A DNA stretch of 64,000 nt from Saposhnikovia divaricata (taxonomy: Eukaryota; Streptophyta; Magnoliopsida; Apiales; Apiaceae): positions 62,793,001 through 62,857,000 of the forward strand of contig CM071596.1 of assembly GCA_036435485.1 (NCBI GenBank). The letters run 5' to 3'. This document shows, piece after piece, positions 46,562 to 59,240 of the stretch (positions are counted from its first letter, which is position 1; each line of letters begins with the position of its first letter). Position numbers and translations under genes: made by a program. The notes under the pieces were generated by a model. It did no database searches and was not told the origin of the DNA. It saw only the letters and a list, made by a program, of their open reading frames with translations.

Positions 46562-48260
46562 TGCTAGTCCCGAGCAAACTAAAATTAACAAAACCATAAA
46601 CTCCTAACTAGTACCACTTCCGTAGGTGATCACGGTTGCATTTGGCATATGCAACAAGCCCTTGGAACCCCTAGGTAGCCCTAGTGGACGAGTGAGGTCT
46701 CGTGAGGGTTTATAGATGATGTACCCACAAAATCACAAAAACCACTAACAAACAAGAAACTAACAATACCTACTAATTAAACTAATACACTCACATGTCC
46801 GAGTCGTTTACTTGTAACTAAAATCAAACATATAAAGCTATTCACCTTGTCATCCACTAAAACGAGCTAACAACCAATTCAAGAATCAAGATGACACACC
46901 TTGTGCAAAATGTAACCATGACATTAAAGATAGAATGAATGCACTTCAATCGTGAACACTAGACAAGATGATCACAAAGCATACATGGCCTCGCATTAAG
47001 AAGATGAAATTGTATGGTGAAAAATCTCACATCTCTCAATTATGCATCACACAAGTATGGGCTAGAGATTTCACTCAACTCCAAGTCAAAATGCATGCGC
47101 TCTACTTGACCTTGCATGTTCACCTAAATTCCGGATTGCACCAAAAACAAGGAATTCATAAAATGGGTTGTAATGAGGCTTGGGTGAAGGTATGAAAATT
47201 TAAGTTCAAGGAAGGTGTAAAAGTCTCGCTAGTTGAGTCAAAACGACGCTTGCTCGCTTCATCCACCAAATTCTCAAACTAAAGAATGTCTTCACTCATT
47301 TACAATTACAAAACACAACCACATTCACCAAGAAATTGAAACAAAATAAAGTACAAAGATTTAATGTTTTTTTTTATTTCTCTTTTTTTTTTCTTTTTTT
47401 TACATCCCCTTTATTATTTATTTTTTAGCAAAGGGGATGCATAACATATATAAATACTACAAAGAACTTTGAACCACATCTAGATATACACATCAAACTA
47501 GTTTCCACTTACAATAAATAGAATTCTTCCTTTTCACAATTTCTCCAAATTCTCATGCTCATCAATCAATTCTTTCCAAGACTCAACTAGCTCAACTAGG
47601 TCGAGAGTGAAGTATTTGGCTTTGACTCATGTACAAAAGGAGAAAGTGACGAAGAAAAACATGGATATAAGCTTCAAAGGGGTAACTAGAGATTATTTTC
47701 ATGGTTCACAAGCTAAAAAGGCCAAAAAGGTTATCCTAAATAGAATTTCCTTATTATGGTGCATCCATGAATGAAGGTTTAATGCAAGCCCTAGAGCAAC
47801 AAACATGCATAAAGACGGAGAAACACACAAGTAAAAGAATCATCGTTCAAGGCCTCACAAGGTTTAAGTTGTAATAACATCTTCTCGATTTGATTCCATG
47901 CATGCTAAGAGATAATCGTCATGTCACAATTTAATTACAAACATCTAGACTTTTCATGCCATTTTAAGTGTGCGTGAAATAAGGTGCATCAAACTTATAG
48001 ATTCACATCAAATTGGTAATGCTAGGCACGAAATAGGAGAAAACAAGGCTGCAAGCTCACAATGTCATAAATTTTACAAACAAGTAAACACACTCATGAC
48101 TAAACTTATTTCCAAATTGCAAACAAAACGGCAATCAAAATCAACAATCCTTCCCCCACTTATAACATGGCATGTCCTCATGCATGACAAATAAAAATGA
48201 GGGAGAAACAAAGTGAAAGAAAACTCCCCTAAAAATAAGCAACAAGGACCGGGAACGAAG
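46562..48260 (-). other. 3' non-coding region of element 2
   Basis: Untranslated region between the downstream ORF and the PPT. It holds a second polypurine tract at 48149-48163 (AAGTGGGGGAAGG-type, minus strand) preceded by GAGGACATGCCATG. It also holds T-rich runs (47370-47401). Confidence 0.7.
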
Positions 48261-48269
48261 CCAAGAAAC

Positions 48270-49544
48270 TCAAGCATCATGAGGAGGATCCAAGATTGTG
48301 TCCCTAGAACTGGTCTGACACTGAGCCGTCATCGAGGCACAAAACTGCTCCATCCACACTCGATGCTCAGAAAACCGTTTATCAACATGGTCCTTAATGG
48401 ACTGTTCCATGCGCTGTAAGTAGGCCTGCTGAGGCGCAGAGAACTCCGCAGTGGAACCATGATAGAAAGAACCCCCTCGATCAATCGCTAAAGGCAATGG
48501 TTCGGGAACCGGTTCCTCCTCAGTGAGAAGAGAAGATGGAGGACAAGTGAGCTGAGATGCTTTGTGGCCCGTCCATCGAAAATTCTCAAAAGTCCCGGAT
48601 ATAACACCCATATTCTTTAAAACCATGTAGTCAATAGTAGCAACGGGATCTCGACCTTCTAACCATGGAATATGAGAACAACCCCGGTCAAGAACTCCCA
48701 AGCTAGATGCAATACGGGTGATAAACCCGCCAAAGACAAGGGAACCCGTTTTTCACCTCGAAAGCTCCAACATGCGTGCAACAAATAAATAAACCCAATC
48801 AACACTGTATCCCTCATGCAAAAAATAAAGGACCCCAAGTTCGGCCATTGAAACGGCGCTATTGGACCCTTCATTACCATATAAGGAATTTGTCATCACA
48901 CGATGAATGTAACTGAGACTAGGGTTCTTGATTTTGGTGGACTTACTCCGACTTGAAGACCATTCGGAGTCCGAAGAAATGGCAGGCCAAATATAATTTT
49001 GGAATTGGCGGGGAGGCTTATGAGTACCACACTTGTGTTCCCATCCAAACCAATCACAAAGCTCTTTCAACCGAACGCTAAACCATAAACCCATCATCCG
49101 AAAATTGATTCGAGAGGTTAAGCTTAAATCCTTCCCGACGCCAACATCACACTTCACGGTAGTAAAGAATTCATAAACCAAAGCCGGACAAGTAGGCTCA
49201 TCCATTTCTAACCATGAAGGCCAACCGGAAGTAGTCAAAATATTCTTAACCTCATCCCAAATTCCAAGCTTTTCCATAACATGTTTATCAAAATAACGAA
49301 ATGGTAAAACCTTGAGCGAGGAAATAGAATTATACCTCTCAAGGGCATCACCGGAGAAGGACAAGCTAGGCTTAGCGGATTGCAAATCAAGCCCATAATT
49401 GGGAGGAGGCAATGGTAGACCTGATTCTTCATATTCCTTGCGAGTGAGAAATATTTGAGGTTCCACAGATGAAGAAGTGGTCTTTTGACGCTTGGATTGA
49501 ACCTTGCCCTTGTTTTTACCATGCTTAGAAGAAACACCACTCAT
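48270..49544 (-). pseudogene. Athila-type downstream ORF (env-position protein) with one stop
   Basis: A frame of 425 codons lies between pol and the 3' LTR, where Athila elements carry an extra ORF. Start chosen at MSGVSSKHGKNK (49544), because the upstream extension is hydrophobic and AT-driven. The core FLTRKEYEESGLPLPPP, then PFRYFDKHVMEKLGIWDEV, SRINFRMMGLWFSVRLKEL and the segment after it resemble the ATHILA ORF-1 / putative plant transposon protein family. The last 140 residues are acidic and Gln-rich with a likely coiled-coil (LQRMEQSIKDHVDKRF). An in-frame TGA at 48753-48755 interrupts ELSR*KTGS, probably from CGA or GGA. Function is unknown; no signal peptide or membrane segment is evident. 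Confidence 0.7.
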
Positions 49545-49859
49545 GATTATCAAATTTTCACTCCAAAATACAAACCAAATAACCACCCAACAAAAACACC
49601 GAAGACAACCACAAAGATAGCATGCAAACCCCGAAGTGAATTACCGCTACATATCACAACCAATTTCACTATAATGATCAACAAGCCAACACCACACCCA
49701 TGAAAGCTACTACAATACACTAAAATAAAAAAATAAAAATCAAATCAAATCAAATTTAAAACTGAACTAATAATAAAAGCGAAAATCAAATTTAAAAGTA
49801 AAACTAAAATAAAATAAAATAATTACTTAGTTTTAGAAAATTAAAAACTAAAAATCACA

Positions 49860-49946
49860 ATTAAAAAGAATTAAATTTTGGTTTTTTTTAAAAAAAAATA
49901 AAATAAAATAAAATAAAATAAAATAAAATAAAATAAAATAAACTAA
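49860..49946. repeat. (AAAAT)n microsatellite
   Basis: An A run is followed by about 11 AAAAT pentamers, inside the non-coding spacer of element 2 between pol and the downstream ORF. Confidence 0.9.
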
Positions 49947-50159
49947 AGTAACTAATTAATAATAAAGTTAAAAATCAGAAATCAAATTTAAAGCTAATTT
50001 AAATCTAATTCTTAAATTCATAAAAATTATTTAGTATAAGAAAATTAAAAACTGAAAATAAGAAACAAAATCAAAAATTAAAACAAAATAAAATGAATTA
50101 GACAAAAGTTGTAATAAACTTGAAGAAAATTAAAAACAAAATAAAAAGAAAAGATAAAA

Positions 50160-51080
50160 CAGGGAAGGGGGAGGGATCAGTTTAATCACAGGGGGGGGGT
50201 CGTGGGTGAGAATTGGGGACGGGATATGGTGGTGTTGAAAGATAGAGGGAGGCGAGGGGTGCTGTGGTGGAATGGGAGTCGTGGGTGAAGTGAGATGGGT
50301 TGAAGGAGGTGATGGGGGAGCAGGAGGAGTACGGTTGCTCGGGCGGTTGCTGCTAGGATGAAGAGAGGATGGGATGGTGGTTGGGTGATCGGTTATGGTG
50401 GAAGAAGAAGATGGATGGAGGAGTGGGGATGAAGGAGAAGACGGTGGGGGATGGAGGAGGTAAGGTGAGGTGCAGGGGAGGAGAAATGGAGTAGTAGTGT
50501 TGGAAAACAGGGGAGTGGCTGCTGTTTGTGTAGAAGGAGGCCGGGGGGGGGGAATGAGGGACGGTAGAGGAGTTTGATGGTGAACGAATGGAGGTGGGTA
50601 GGCTGGTTGTGCGGTGAAGAACAGTGGAGGGTGGTCGTGTTGAATGTGTTCGGTAGTGGTTGTGAATAATGTGTAGAGGACTGTGCTGTGTACGAGGTTG
50701 TGGATTGTTGATTTGGAGAATGAAGAAGGTGGGATAGAAGGAAGAAGAAGAAAATAGGGTGGGTGATGGAGAAAGGAGGGCAGTGGTGATGGTGAAGGTT
50801 GGAGGCGATGTGAGGGGAGGGGGTTGGAGTGGGATAGGTTGAAGGAGGTGAACGGAATTGGGAATTAAAGGGAGGAACGATGTTGAATGGTGAAATGGGT
50901 GGAATGAATGTGGGGTGGAGAAGATGAACGGAGAAAATAAGTGTTGGTGAAGCTGGTTCGTGAAAAGAATGTGGTTGTAAAATTGGGAGATGGTGGTAGA
51001 GTTGTGGGAGGAGAAGAATGGTGGATTGAAAATGGAGGCGGAAGGAGAGAGATGGTGTTATGCTGAGAAGAAAAAGGGGA
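50160..51080. other. Strongly strand-skewed purine/G-rich spacer
   Basis: For over 900 bases the plus strand is rich in G and poor in C, with repeated GGTGG, GGAGG and GATGG motifs. The minus strand has an open frame of 249 codons (50393-51142) made of Pro, Ser, His, Leu and Thr. This composition follows from the skew and no domain is visible, so it is recorded as a sequence feature and not as a gene. Confidence 0.6.
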
Positions 51081-51190
51081 TTTAGGGATAGGAATTGAGT
51101 TTTGCCTTTTTTATTGTAAAAAATTGCACGATTGTGCAACAAGTGAGTAAGTTGGCGTGAAAGTAGATAGGGAATGCAGGGAGCTGCTCA

Positions 51191-51322
51191 AAACTCACGG
51201 CTTGCTGCACAGGCTAGTGCACACCCGTGCGTTTCTGGATGGCTTTTTAGTGTTCAATGCAGAATGCTTGTCAAAACTCACGGTCTACTGCACGGCCTAC
51301 TGAACGCCTGTGCAGTTCCAAT
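51191..51322 (+). repeat. Inverted internal copy of the LTR dyad region
   Basis: ACTCACGGCTTGCTGCACAG, AATGCAGAATGCTTGTC and ACTCACGGTCTACTGCACGG occur in the same order as the dyad region of the LTR (46190-46310), but that order is found on the opposite strand there. The two dyads are degenerate here. Confidence 0.6.
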
Positions 51323-51862
51323 ATTGCAACAAAAATTATACAAACTCTATTTATTTTTTTTCTTTTTTTTTTCAAATAACACTCACATAAATCCTTGATT
51401 GCTCGAATAAAATATTAAATCCTGAAAACATGAACAAACACATCAAGGCAAGTGTGGAATAAATATAAAAAATCATAAAAATTGGAATTAGCGATACTAA
51501 ATATTATTGAGCGGGTCACATTTTTTTTTTTGTTTTCCCTTCTTTTTTTTTTTTACAGTGAAATAAAATTCACTAGACACATCACAACAATACATAAAAA
51601 TCAATCAACACATTTTTTTTTTTTTAGAAAATAAACTTGATGAAAAAGAAAATCCCACTCATTAATATTTAGATCAATCCTCAAACCCATAAAATGCATA
51701 ACACCCTTCATAAATGCGAGTGAGAACCAAAAATTTGACATACACATAAAATATAAATACATGTGTACCTTGGGTTGCCTCCCAATTAGCGCCTTTGTTT
51801 ACTGTCGGTGGCTCGACTTCCCGGATGTGCCTCGTAGCACCAACACACAGACTAACGAGAGC

Positions 51863-54800
51863 TCATTCATGAAGGGGGTCCGCTAATGAGATGACATCAA
51901 CGGTAGATTCTTGAAATCCCTCATAGAAAGGCTTAAGACGGTGGCCATTTACCTTGAATTCTTTGTTGGTAGACAAACTTCGCAAATCCACCGTTCCATG
52001 AGGGTAGATTTTTACAACAACAAATGGACCCAACCAACGAGATCGAAGCTTCCCGGGCATTAATTTGAGACGAGAGTTGTAGAGGAGAACCTTTTGCCCA
52101 ACATGAAATGATTTAGAGACGAGCGAACGATCATGAAAGTCCTTTACTCTAGCCTTATACGATTGAGCATCCTCATAGGCATTGTTACGAATTTCCTCCA
52201 ATTCAAGAAAGTTAAGTTTTCTATGAGCCCCGGCAACATTAAGATCCATATTACAAGCTTTGATTGCCCAATAAGCTTTGTGCTCTAACTCCACGGGAAG
52301 ATGACAAGACTTACCAAAAACCAACTTGTAAGGAGACATACCAATAGGAGTTTTAAATGCCGTCCTATATGCCCATAATGCATCTTCAAGACGAACACAC
52401 CAATCGTTCCTAGAGGGTTTCACCACCTTCTCAAGAATAGACTTAATCTCCCGATTAGAAACTTCGGCTTGACCATTAGATTGAGGATGATAAGCCGTTG
52501 CCATTCGATGATAGACCCCATAAGATTTAAGAAGATTTCCCACCAATTTGTTACAAAAATGGGTACCTTGATCACTTATGATTGCTTTGGGGACACCAAA
52601 TCGGGTGAAAATTTGAGACTTGAGAAATGCAACAACCGCCTTACCATCATCCGATTTTGTTGCCTTGGCCTCCACCCACTTAGAGACATAATCCACAGCC
52701 AAGAGAATATAGAGATTTCCATGAGAAGAAGATGGGAATGGTCCCATAAAATCAATACCCCACATATCAAAGATTTCTACCACAATAATTGGAGTTTGGG
52801 GCATTTCATTCCTTTTTGCAATATTTCCGGTTCTTTGACAAGGCTCACATTGCTTACAAAAATCGTGAGAGTCACGAAAAAGTGTTGGCCATGTAAATCC
52901 ACATTCAAGCACCTTTCTTGTCGTTCGATCTTTTCCAAAATGACCTCCACAAGCATGAGAATGACAAAATTAAAGAATTGAAGAAATTTCTGACTCGGGA
53001 ACACACCTTCTCAATACTTGATCCGCACAATGTTTCCAAAGATAAGGATCATCCCAAATGTAGTGTTTGGCTTCACTTCTTAACTTCTCCCTTTGATACT
53101 TAGGCATGCCATTAGGAAAAGTTTTACATACAATGTAGTTCACAAGATCCGCATACCATGGCACCTCGCCTTGAATTCCAAATAAGTGCTCATCCGGAAA
53201 TAATTCTTGAAGAGGAGAAACATCTTCCTCCCTCACAAGTCGACTCAAGTGGTCCGCCACTAAGTTCTCGGCACCTATTTTATCTTTGATTTCTAAGTCA
53301 AATTCTTGAAGGAGAAGAATCCACCGAATCAACCTAGGCTTTGACTCTTTTTTCGCCAAGAGATGTCTTAAGGCGGCATGATCCGTGTATATGATGACTT
53401 TGTAACCAAGAAGATATGAACGAAACTTGTCAAGAGCAAAGACAATAGCAAGCAATTCCTTCTCGGTGGTGGTATAGTTTACTTGGGCGGAATTGAGTGT
53501 GCGAGAGGCATAATAAATCACATGAGATCGTTTGTCAACCTTTTGCCCTAACACCGCACCAACCGCATAATTGCTAGCATCACACATAATCTCAAACGGA
53601 AGGGACCAATCCGGAGCCTTAATGATAGGGGCCGAAGTTAAAGCTTCCTTGAGATGGTCAAAAGCCGCCTTGCATTTTTCATCAATTTTAAATTCCACAT
53701 CCTTTTGTAGAAGAGATGATAGGGGAAGAGCAACCTTGGAAAAATCCTTGATAAACCTCCTATAGAATCCGGCATGACCAAGAAAAGACCGCACATCCTT
53801 GACATTTGAAGGGTACGGAAGACTTGAAATAATATCAACTTTTGCCTTGTCCACTTCAATGCCCTTCCTAGACACAATATGCCCCAATACAATACCTTCT
53901 TGGACCATGAAATGACATTTTTCATAATTTAGCACTAGATTAGTCTCCAAGCATCGATCCAAGGCATGCGTAAGGATTTGAAGACATTCATCAAAAGAAT
54001 CACCCGAAATAGAGAAATCATCCATAAAGACTTCAATTCCATTCTCTATCATGTCGGAGAAAATACTCACCATACACCTTTGAAAAGTTGCGGGAGCACC
54101 ACATAAGCCAAATGAGAGTTTACGAAATGCAAACGTGCCAAAAGGACAAGTAAATGTGGTTTTGTCTTGATCTTAGGGAGCAATGACAATTTGATGATAT
54201 CCACTAAATCCATCTAGAAAGCAATAGAATTCCTTCCCGGCTAACCTCTCTAACATTTGATCAATGAAAGGAAGAGGAAAATGGTCTTTTCGAGTTACCG
54301 CATTTAACTTGCGATAATCTATGCACATTCGCCACCCATTTTGGACTCGGGTAGATACAAGCTCACCTTTAAGATTCTCTTCAAGAGTGATACCCGCCTT
54401 TTTAGGGACGCAATGTACCGGACTCACCCATTCACTATCCGAAATTTGAAAAATGATTCCCACATCAAGTAGCTTGAGAATCTCCTTTTTAACAACTTCC
54501 ATCATTGCCGGATTAAGTCTTCTTTGAGGGTCTCTAGTAGGCTTAGCTCCATCCTCAAAGAGTATGCGATGCATGCATGTGGAAGGGCTAATTCCCTTAA
54601 TATCGGCAATGGTCCACCCAATAGCACTTTTATGATCCTTAAGAACCCGCAAGAGGCGTTCTTCTTGCACATTACTCAAATTAGAAGCTATGATTACGGG
54701 AAGAGTCTCATTGTCCCCAAGATAAGCATATTTGAGATGATTAGGCAGTACTTTCAATTCCAAAGTAGGAGGATTCTCAATAGAAGGGAGTAATTTGGAA

Positions 54801-57499
54801 TAAGACAAGGGAAGATCAATTTTTGCAAGTTCACACCTTTGGGGTAAAGGTTGCAATACCTTGAGCTCCATAATTGCCTCATTGGCTTCTTCCGAATTAG
54901 GGAATCCATCATCTTCATTTACACATCCTTCAATAACCACTTGGAGAGCTTCTTTATTTCCCATGTCAAAAGCTTGTTGGGCTAAACCATCAATAACATC
55001 CATGGAGCAAATTGAGTGTGACTCACTAGGGAATTTCATGGCATCATAAATATTGAACTTGACAACTTCATCGCCAAACTCCATAGTGAGAGAACCATCA
55101 TCCATATTAATCTTAGTCTTCGCCGTTTTAAGAAATGGACGTCCAAAGAGAATTGGAGCGGACTTGATGTTTGATGGACCATCTTCCATTTTCAAGATGT
55201 AAAAGTCGGCGGGGAAAACCATTTGATCAACATGAACAAGCACATCTTCAATTACCCCTTCGGGATAGGCATTAGATCTATCCGCGAGTTGAATGATCAC
55301 AATCGCATTCTCAAGTGCCCCTAAATTTAAAGTTTGGAAAATGGAGAGGGGCATCACATTGATCGAGGCACCTAAATCAAGCATAGCTCTTTCAAAGAAT
55401 TTACCTCCAATCTTGCAAGGAATAGTGAATGTGCCCGGATCCGAACATTTTTGAGGTAACCTCCTTTGAATCACGGCCGAGACATTCTCATCCACCACTA
55501 TAGTTTCATCACCTCTTAACTTCCTTTTGTTAGTACACAAATCTTTGAGAAACTTTGCATACTTTGGAACTTGGTTTATGGCATCTAGTAACGGGAGAGT
55601 GATTTCCACTTTTCGGAAGGTCTCAAGCATTTCCTTATCAACAATATCTTTCTTTGGTTTAGAAAATTTGGAAGGGAATGGAGGTCGAATAACCACATCC
55701 TCATCAATGAACCTTGGCTTCTTTGCTTGTGGAGCGTCTTCTTGAACACTTTCCTTCTTTCCCTTATCAACTTTCTCTTCCTCAATTTCCATATTATCTT
55801 CAAGGTTTTCATCCTTAGCCTCCGAGATGTCATCATTTTCAACCTTTCCACTTTCATTATCACTTACCATCCCCTTGGCCTTAGCATGAAGGTCCTCCAA
55901 TTCTTTCCCACACCTCAAGGTCATGGCACTAGCATTTTCTTTGGGGTTCACCTCCGTTTGAGAAGGAAGTTGCCTAGAACCTTGGCTTTGCAATCGATTC
56001 ACGGTTGTAGCTAGTTGGCTCATTTGCTTTTCCAAATTGGCTATACTTTGAGAAGTATTATTTTGAAATTGGGAAGTATTCTTTTCCAAGTTGGATATAT
56101 TTTGAGAAGTGATGTTTTGAAATTGGAGGTTGTTTGTTGCCAATTGCTTTATCATTTCTTCAAGTGATGACAATGAAGATGAAGAAGACCCTTGATGGTC
56201 TTGAGAATTGTATGGAGGTGGTGGTGGGAGTGCTTGAAAATTTTGATTGGGCCGTTTTTGTGAGTATGGAGGAGGGTTTTGTTGATGTTGGGTGTTGTAA
56301 GTGTTTGGATTTTGGTATTGGTTAGAGTTTGGTGCATTGGGATTTCCATATCGAAAATTAGGGTGGTCTCTCCAACCGGGGTTGTAGGTGTTACTATAGG
56401 GGTCATACTTCCTTTGAGGTGGTTGTCCCGAAAAACCTCCAATAGCATTAATTTGCTCTTCGGGTTGTTGGAATGATAGGCATTCGTTAGTAGCATGATC
56501 CGACATATTGCAAACACCACAATATTTTTGTTGTTGAAGATTCCCAACGGCTAATTGACGAACCAATGATGTAAGGTCCGAGATTTGGCCCTCTAACTTT
56601 TGAGTTACCACTTCATTCACGGAAGGGTTCTTGACATGCACTTGACGATCCCCAAATTGGCGAGAATTCTCGGCAATCTTGGTTATCAACTTTCTAGCCT
56701 CCTCCGGCGTTTTATCCACAAGAACTCCACCACTTGAAGCATCAAGGTGCAATTTAGCACTATATTCCAAGCCTCCATAGAAGTAGTGAATGAGCAACTC
56801 TTCCGATATCAAGTGTGGAGGACAACTTTGACAAAGCTTTTGAAACCTTTCCCAATACTCATACAATGTTTCTCCGGAGTATTGCCGAATGCCACAAATT
56901 TCTTTGGAAATGCCCGTAGCCTTTGAGGTAGGGAAGAATTTCCCCAAGAAAGCACTTCGCATTTACTCCCATGTAGTGATTGAGTTTGGAAGAAGGTAAA
57001 ATAGCCATGCCTTGGCATTGTCTCTCAAGGAAAAGGGAAATGCTTTCAACTTCACTTGTTCTTCCGTAGCATTGTTTGGTCTCATTGAAGAACATACCAT
57101 TTCAAATTCTTGAAGATGCCTAAAAGGATCTTCTGTGCCTTCACCTCCAAACTCGGGAAGGAGGGCAATAAGACCACCCTTTAGCTCAAATGGTTGTCCT
57201 CCCGGAAATACAATGCACAATGGTAGTTGAACGGAGCTAGGAGAAGCAATCTCCTTGAGTGTACGTTGATTAGGATTTTCCATGACTTGATCAATGTTGT
57301 CGTCCGGTGATGAGATAGGAATAACAAGGGGAGGACCCTCGTTAAACTCCTCTTCCTCTTCCGAAGGTGAGGTAGAAATAAATTGACTTGATGAATCTAT
57401 ATTGGCACTTGAATTCCTTTGATTCCTTCGCAAGAGTCTCTCGGGATTGGATGAATACGCAAGATCACCTATACAAGAGGATCGAGTCATACATAGCAA
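51863..57499 (-). pseudogene. gag-pol: gag-pol of Athila element 2 with three in-frame stops
   Basis: One frame of 1879 codons with no frameshift. Gag capsid (about residues 95-300) has LPEFGGEGTEDPFRHLQEFE; a CCHC knuckle CGVCNMSDHATNEC lies near 325. Then PLLDAINQVPKYAKFLKDL, protease MLDLGASINVMP near 709, RT from about 960 with CIDYRKLNAVT and the catalytic FMDD at 54017-54028, RNase H with CDASNYAVGAV and YTDHAAL, and integrase with the HHCC finger (HSHACGGHFG to CKQCEPC) and D-D-35-E (GIDFMGPF, SDQGTHF, GQAEVSNRE). A C-terminal VGQKVLLYNSRLKL domain completes it. Stops, all TAA: 56963-56965 inside gag (after WE), 54173-54175 in RT (after VIAP) and 52970-52972 at the RNase H/integrase boundary. 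Each is one substitution from a sense codon. The start at 57499 is the first Met; the stop at 51863 is natural. Confidence 0.95.
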
Positions 57500-57594
57500 A
57501 AATTTCTAAAATCAAATAAAAATAGATAAATATGCACAATGGAACTAAAATATTCACAATTTTATACGCGCACTAATATTGAACTAAAACTAGG

Positions 57595-57612
57595 TCCCCG
57601 GCAGCGGCGCCA
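57595..57612 (-). other. Primer binding site of element 2 (tRNA-Asp type)
   Basis: The minus strand reads TGGCGCCGCTGCCGGGGA five bases after the 5' LTR, identical to the PBS of element 1. Confidence 0.9.
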
Positions 57613-57617
57613 AAATT

Positions 57618-58936
57618 TGGCCACGCCCGTCGTCAACGCGCCAAATTGATAATGAATGTTTTGCTCTACTATGTTCGCACTTAACTATAAAATATAGCAA
57701 ATGTGGCAAGTAGGGATCGAACCCAAGGGAATAGCGTTCAATACTAGAGTAATGTAAAATGGTGGGGGGGGGGGGTTTTAGTTGTTTGTGGTGTTTTATC
57801 AAACACCTTGACTACAAGAAATAAATTGCTAGAGAAATATGATTATGGAACTTTCAATCATCCAATTTTTCCAACACAACAAGGCACAATGTTTAAATTA
57901 ACAAGAATAAAGAGATATTTGACCCAAGGATTATGGAAACTCAAGTTCTTCACCCATACACATATAAGCAAGATTTGATCAACTCTACCTAACCAAGATA
58001 ATTGGTGAAGCACACAATCACTTATTTCTCTTCTAAAAACAATAATTTAGTGAAGCACATAAATTAGCTCTCTTGATATAAGCAACCAATAGTGAAGCAC
58101 TACAAATTTAACCCAATCAAGGAATCAATCAAAGAGAGGCTAGGACAAACCCAAGGATGAGAAGCTCAACCTAGGTATTTGCACTTGAATTTTGTGGATT
58201 TAGGTACACTAAATCTTGTGCTACTATAATGAATGCACTAACAATTACGGATTAGCACAAACAATTAGCAATTAAAATTACAAGAAGAGTAAGGTAAAGC
58301 AACTTACAATCTCCAAGCAAAATCATAAACAATACCACACAAATATTCAAGATAGAGTGAAATAGATCTTACTTAAATGAAATGGGTTTTGATACAAGAG
58401 CTCCTCCTTGAGCCAAATATATGAAGTTAGTTACTCATAATCAATGCTAGATTATGAGTAATTGATGTTTTTCTCTTTACTTGACTAACCCTAATTTGGT
58501 TCTTGAGGAGGCTTAGAAAAGAGGCTACAATGAGATGAGAAGATAAGATATGTTAGAAGTAGGTTAAATTTCTTTTAGTACACAGCAGGGGCTGCACAGC
58601 CTGTTGCACGGCCGTGCAGCAGCCCGTGAGAAAATCTATCCATTCTGCACTACTTGTAACACCCTGCACAGCCTGTTGCACGGCCGTGCAGCAGCCCGTG
58701 CGAGACAAAATCTTCAAGATTATACAATAAAAACCTCCCGGAAACGCGAGCTTGCATCTTCTAACTTCCCTCTCGAATAATCTTTGCTTTCAAGCCCAAA
58801 ATAATCTATCTTTTCAACCATTAAGCATGAGGCACTGAAAGATGAAAAACATAATTAATATCGATAAAACAACATTCGAAACGAACAAAAATGCAAGAGA
58901 ATAAAAGACAAAATGTGTATAAAATACACATTATCA
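57618..58936 (-). repeat. 5' LTR of element 2
   Basis: It is nearly identical to 45224-46540. Differences include one mismatch in the 22-bp dyad (58601-58622), so the perfect palindrome exists only in the 3' LTR. The poly-G run is at 57761-57775. Confidence 0.95.
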
Positions 58937-58941
58937 CATAT

Positions 58942-59240
58942 TTCCCTCCAAATATGTTAAATTTGATCGGCCCCAAATTCAATCAATATCGGTCGAATTT
59001 ATAAATTCAACCGAATGTAGTCAACTATATAAATACGAGCAGAATTAAATATGACCGAATTGAATATTTAGTCGAATTTAAAGTTAAAAACGTTCGCACA
59101 AAAATGATCGAATATAAATTCGACCGAATACGATTGAATTTAGCTTTGACTAAATAAATGTTGAAGTTGACCTTAAATTCAACCAATTTCGATCGAATTT
59201 AAGGTCGATCATTTTTAGCCAGTTTTCTTGTATTGTGTCA
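58942..59240. mobile_element. CACTA-like terminus split by element 2
   Basis: A GACCGAATTNAAT-rich stretch with inverted pairs such as AATTCAACCAATTTCGATCG and GACCTTAAATTC ends at AGCCAGTTTTCTTGTATTGTG. Reversed, this reads CACAATACAAGAAAACTGGC and resembles CACTACAAGAAAA ends. The partner end left of element 2 is not resolved. Confidence 0.4.

Larger units (their letters stand above)
45224..58936 (-). mobile_element. Athila-like Ty3/gypsy LTR element 2, full-length but mutated
   Basis: A 13.7-kb element with LTRs of 1317 and 1319 bp, a 5-bp target duplication CATAT (45219-45223 and 58937-58941), a tRNA-Asp PBS, gag-pol in one frame, a downstream Athila-type ORF and a PPT. Domain order protease, RT, RNase H, integrase marks it as Ty3/gypsy. 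About a dozen base differences between the LTRs by eye suggest insertion within the last million years or so, under usual plant rates. Every domain is present, but four in-frame stops make it non-autonomous. Confidence 0.95.

Noticed and set aside
50393..51142. 249-codon Pro/Ser/His-rich minus-strand ORF
   Set aside because: It is the direct result of the strand-skewed repeat composition, has no domain or motif and lies in the non-coding spacer of an LTR element. Kept only as a composition feature.
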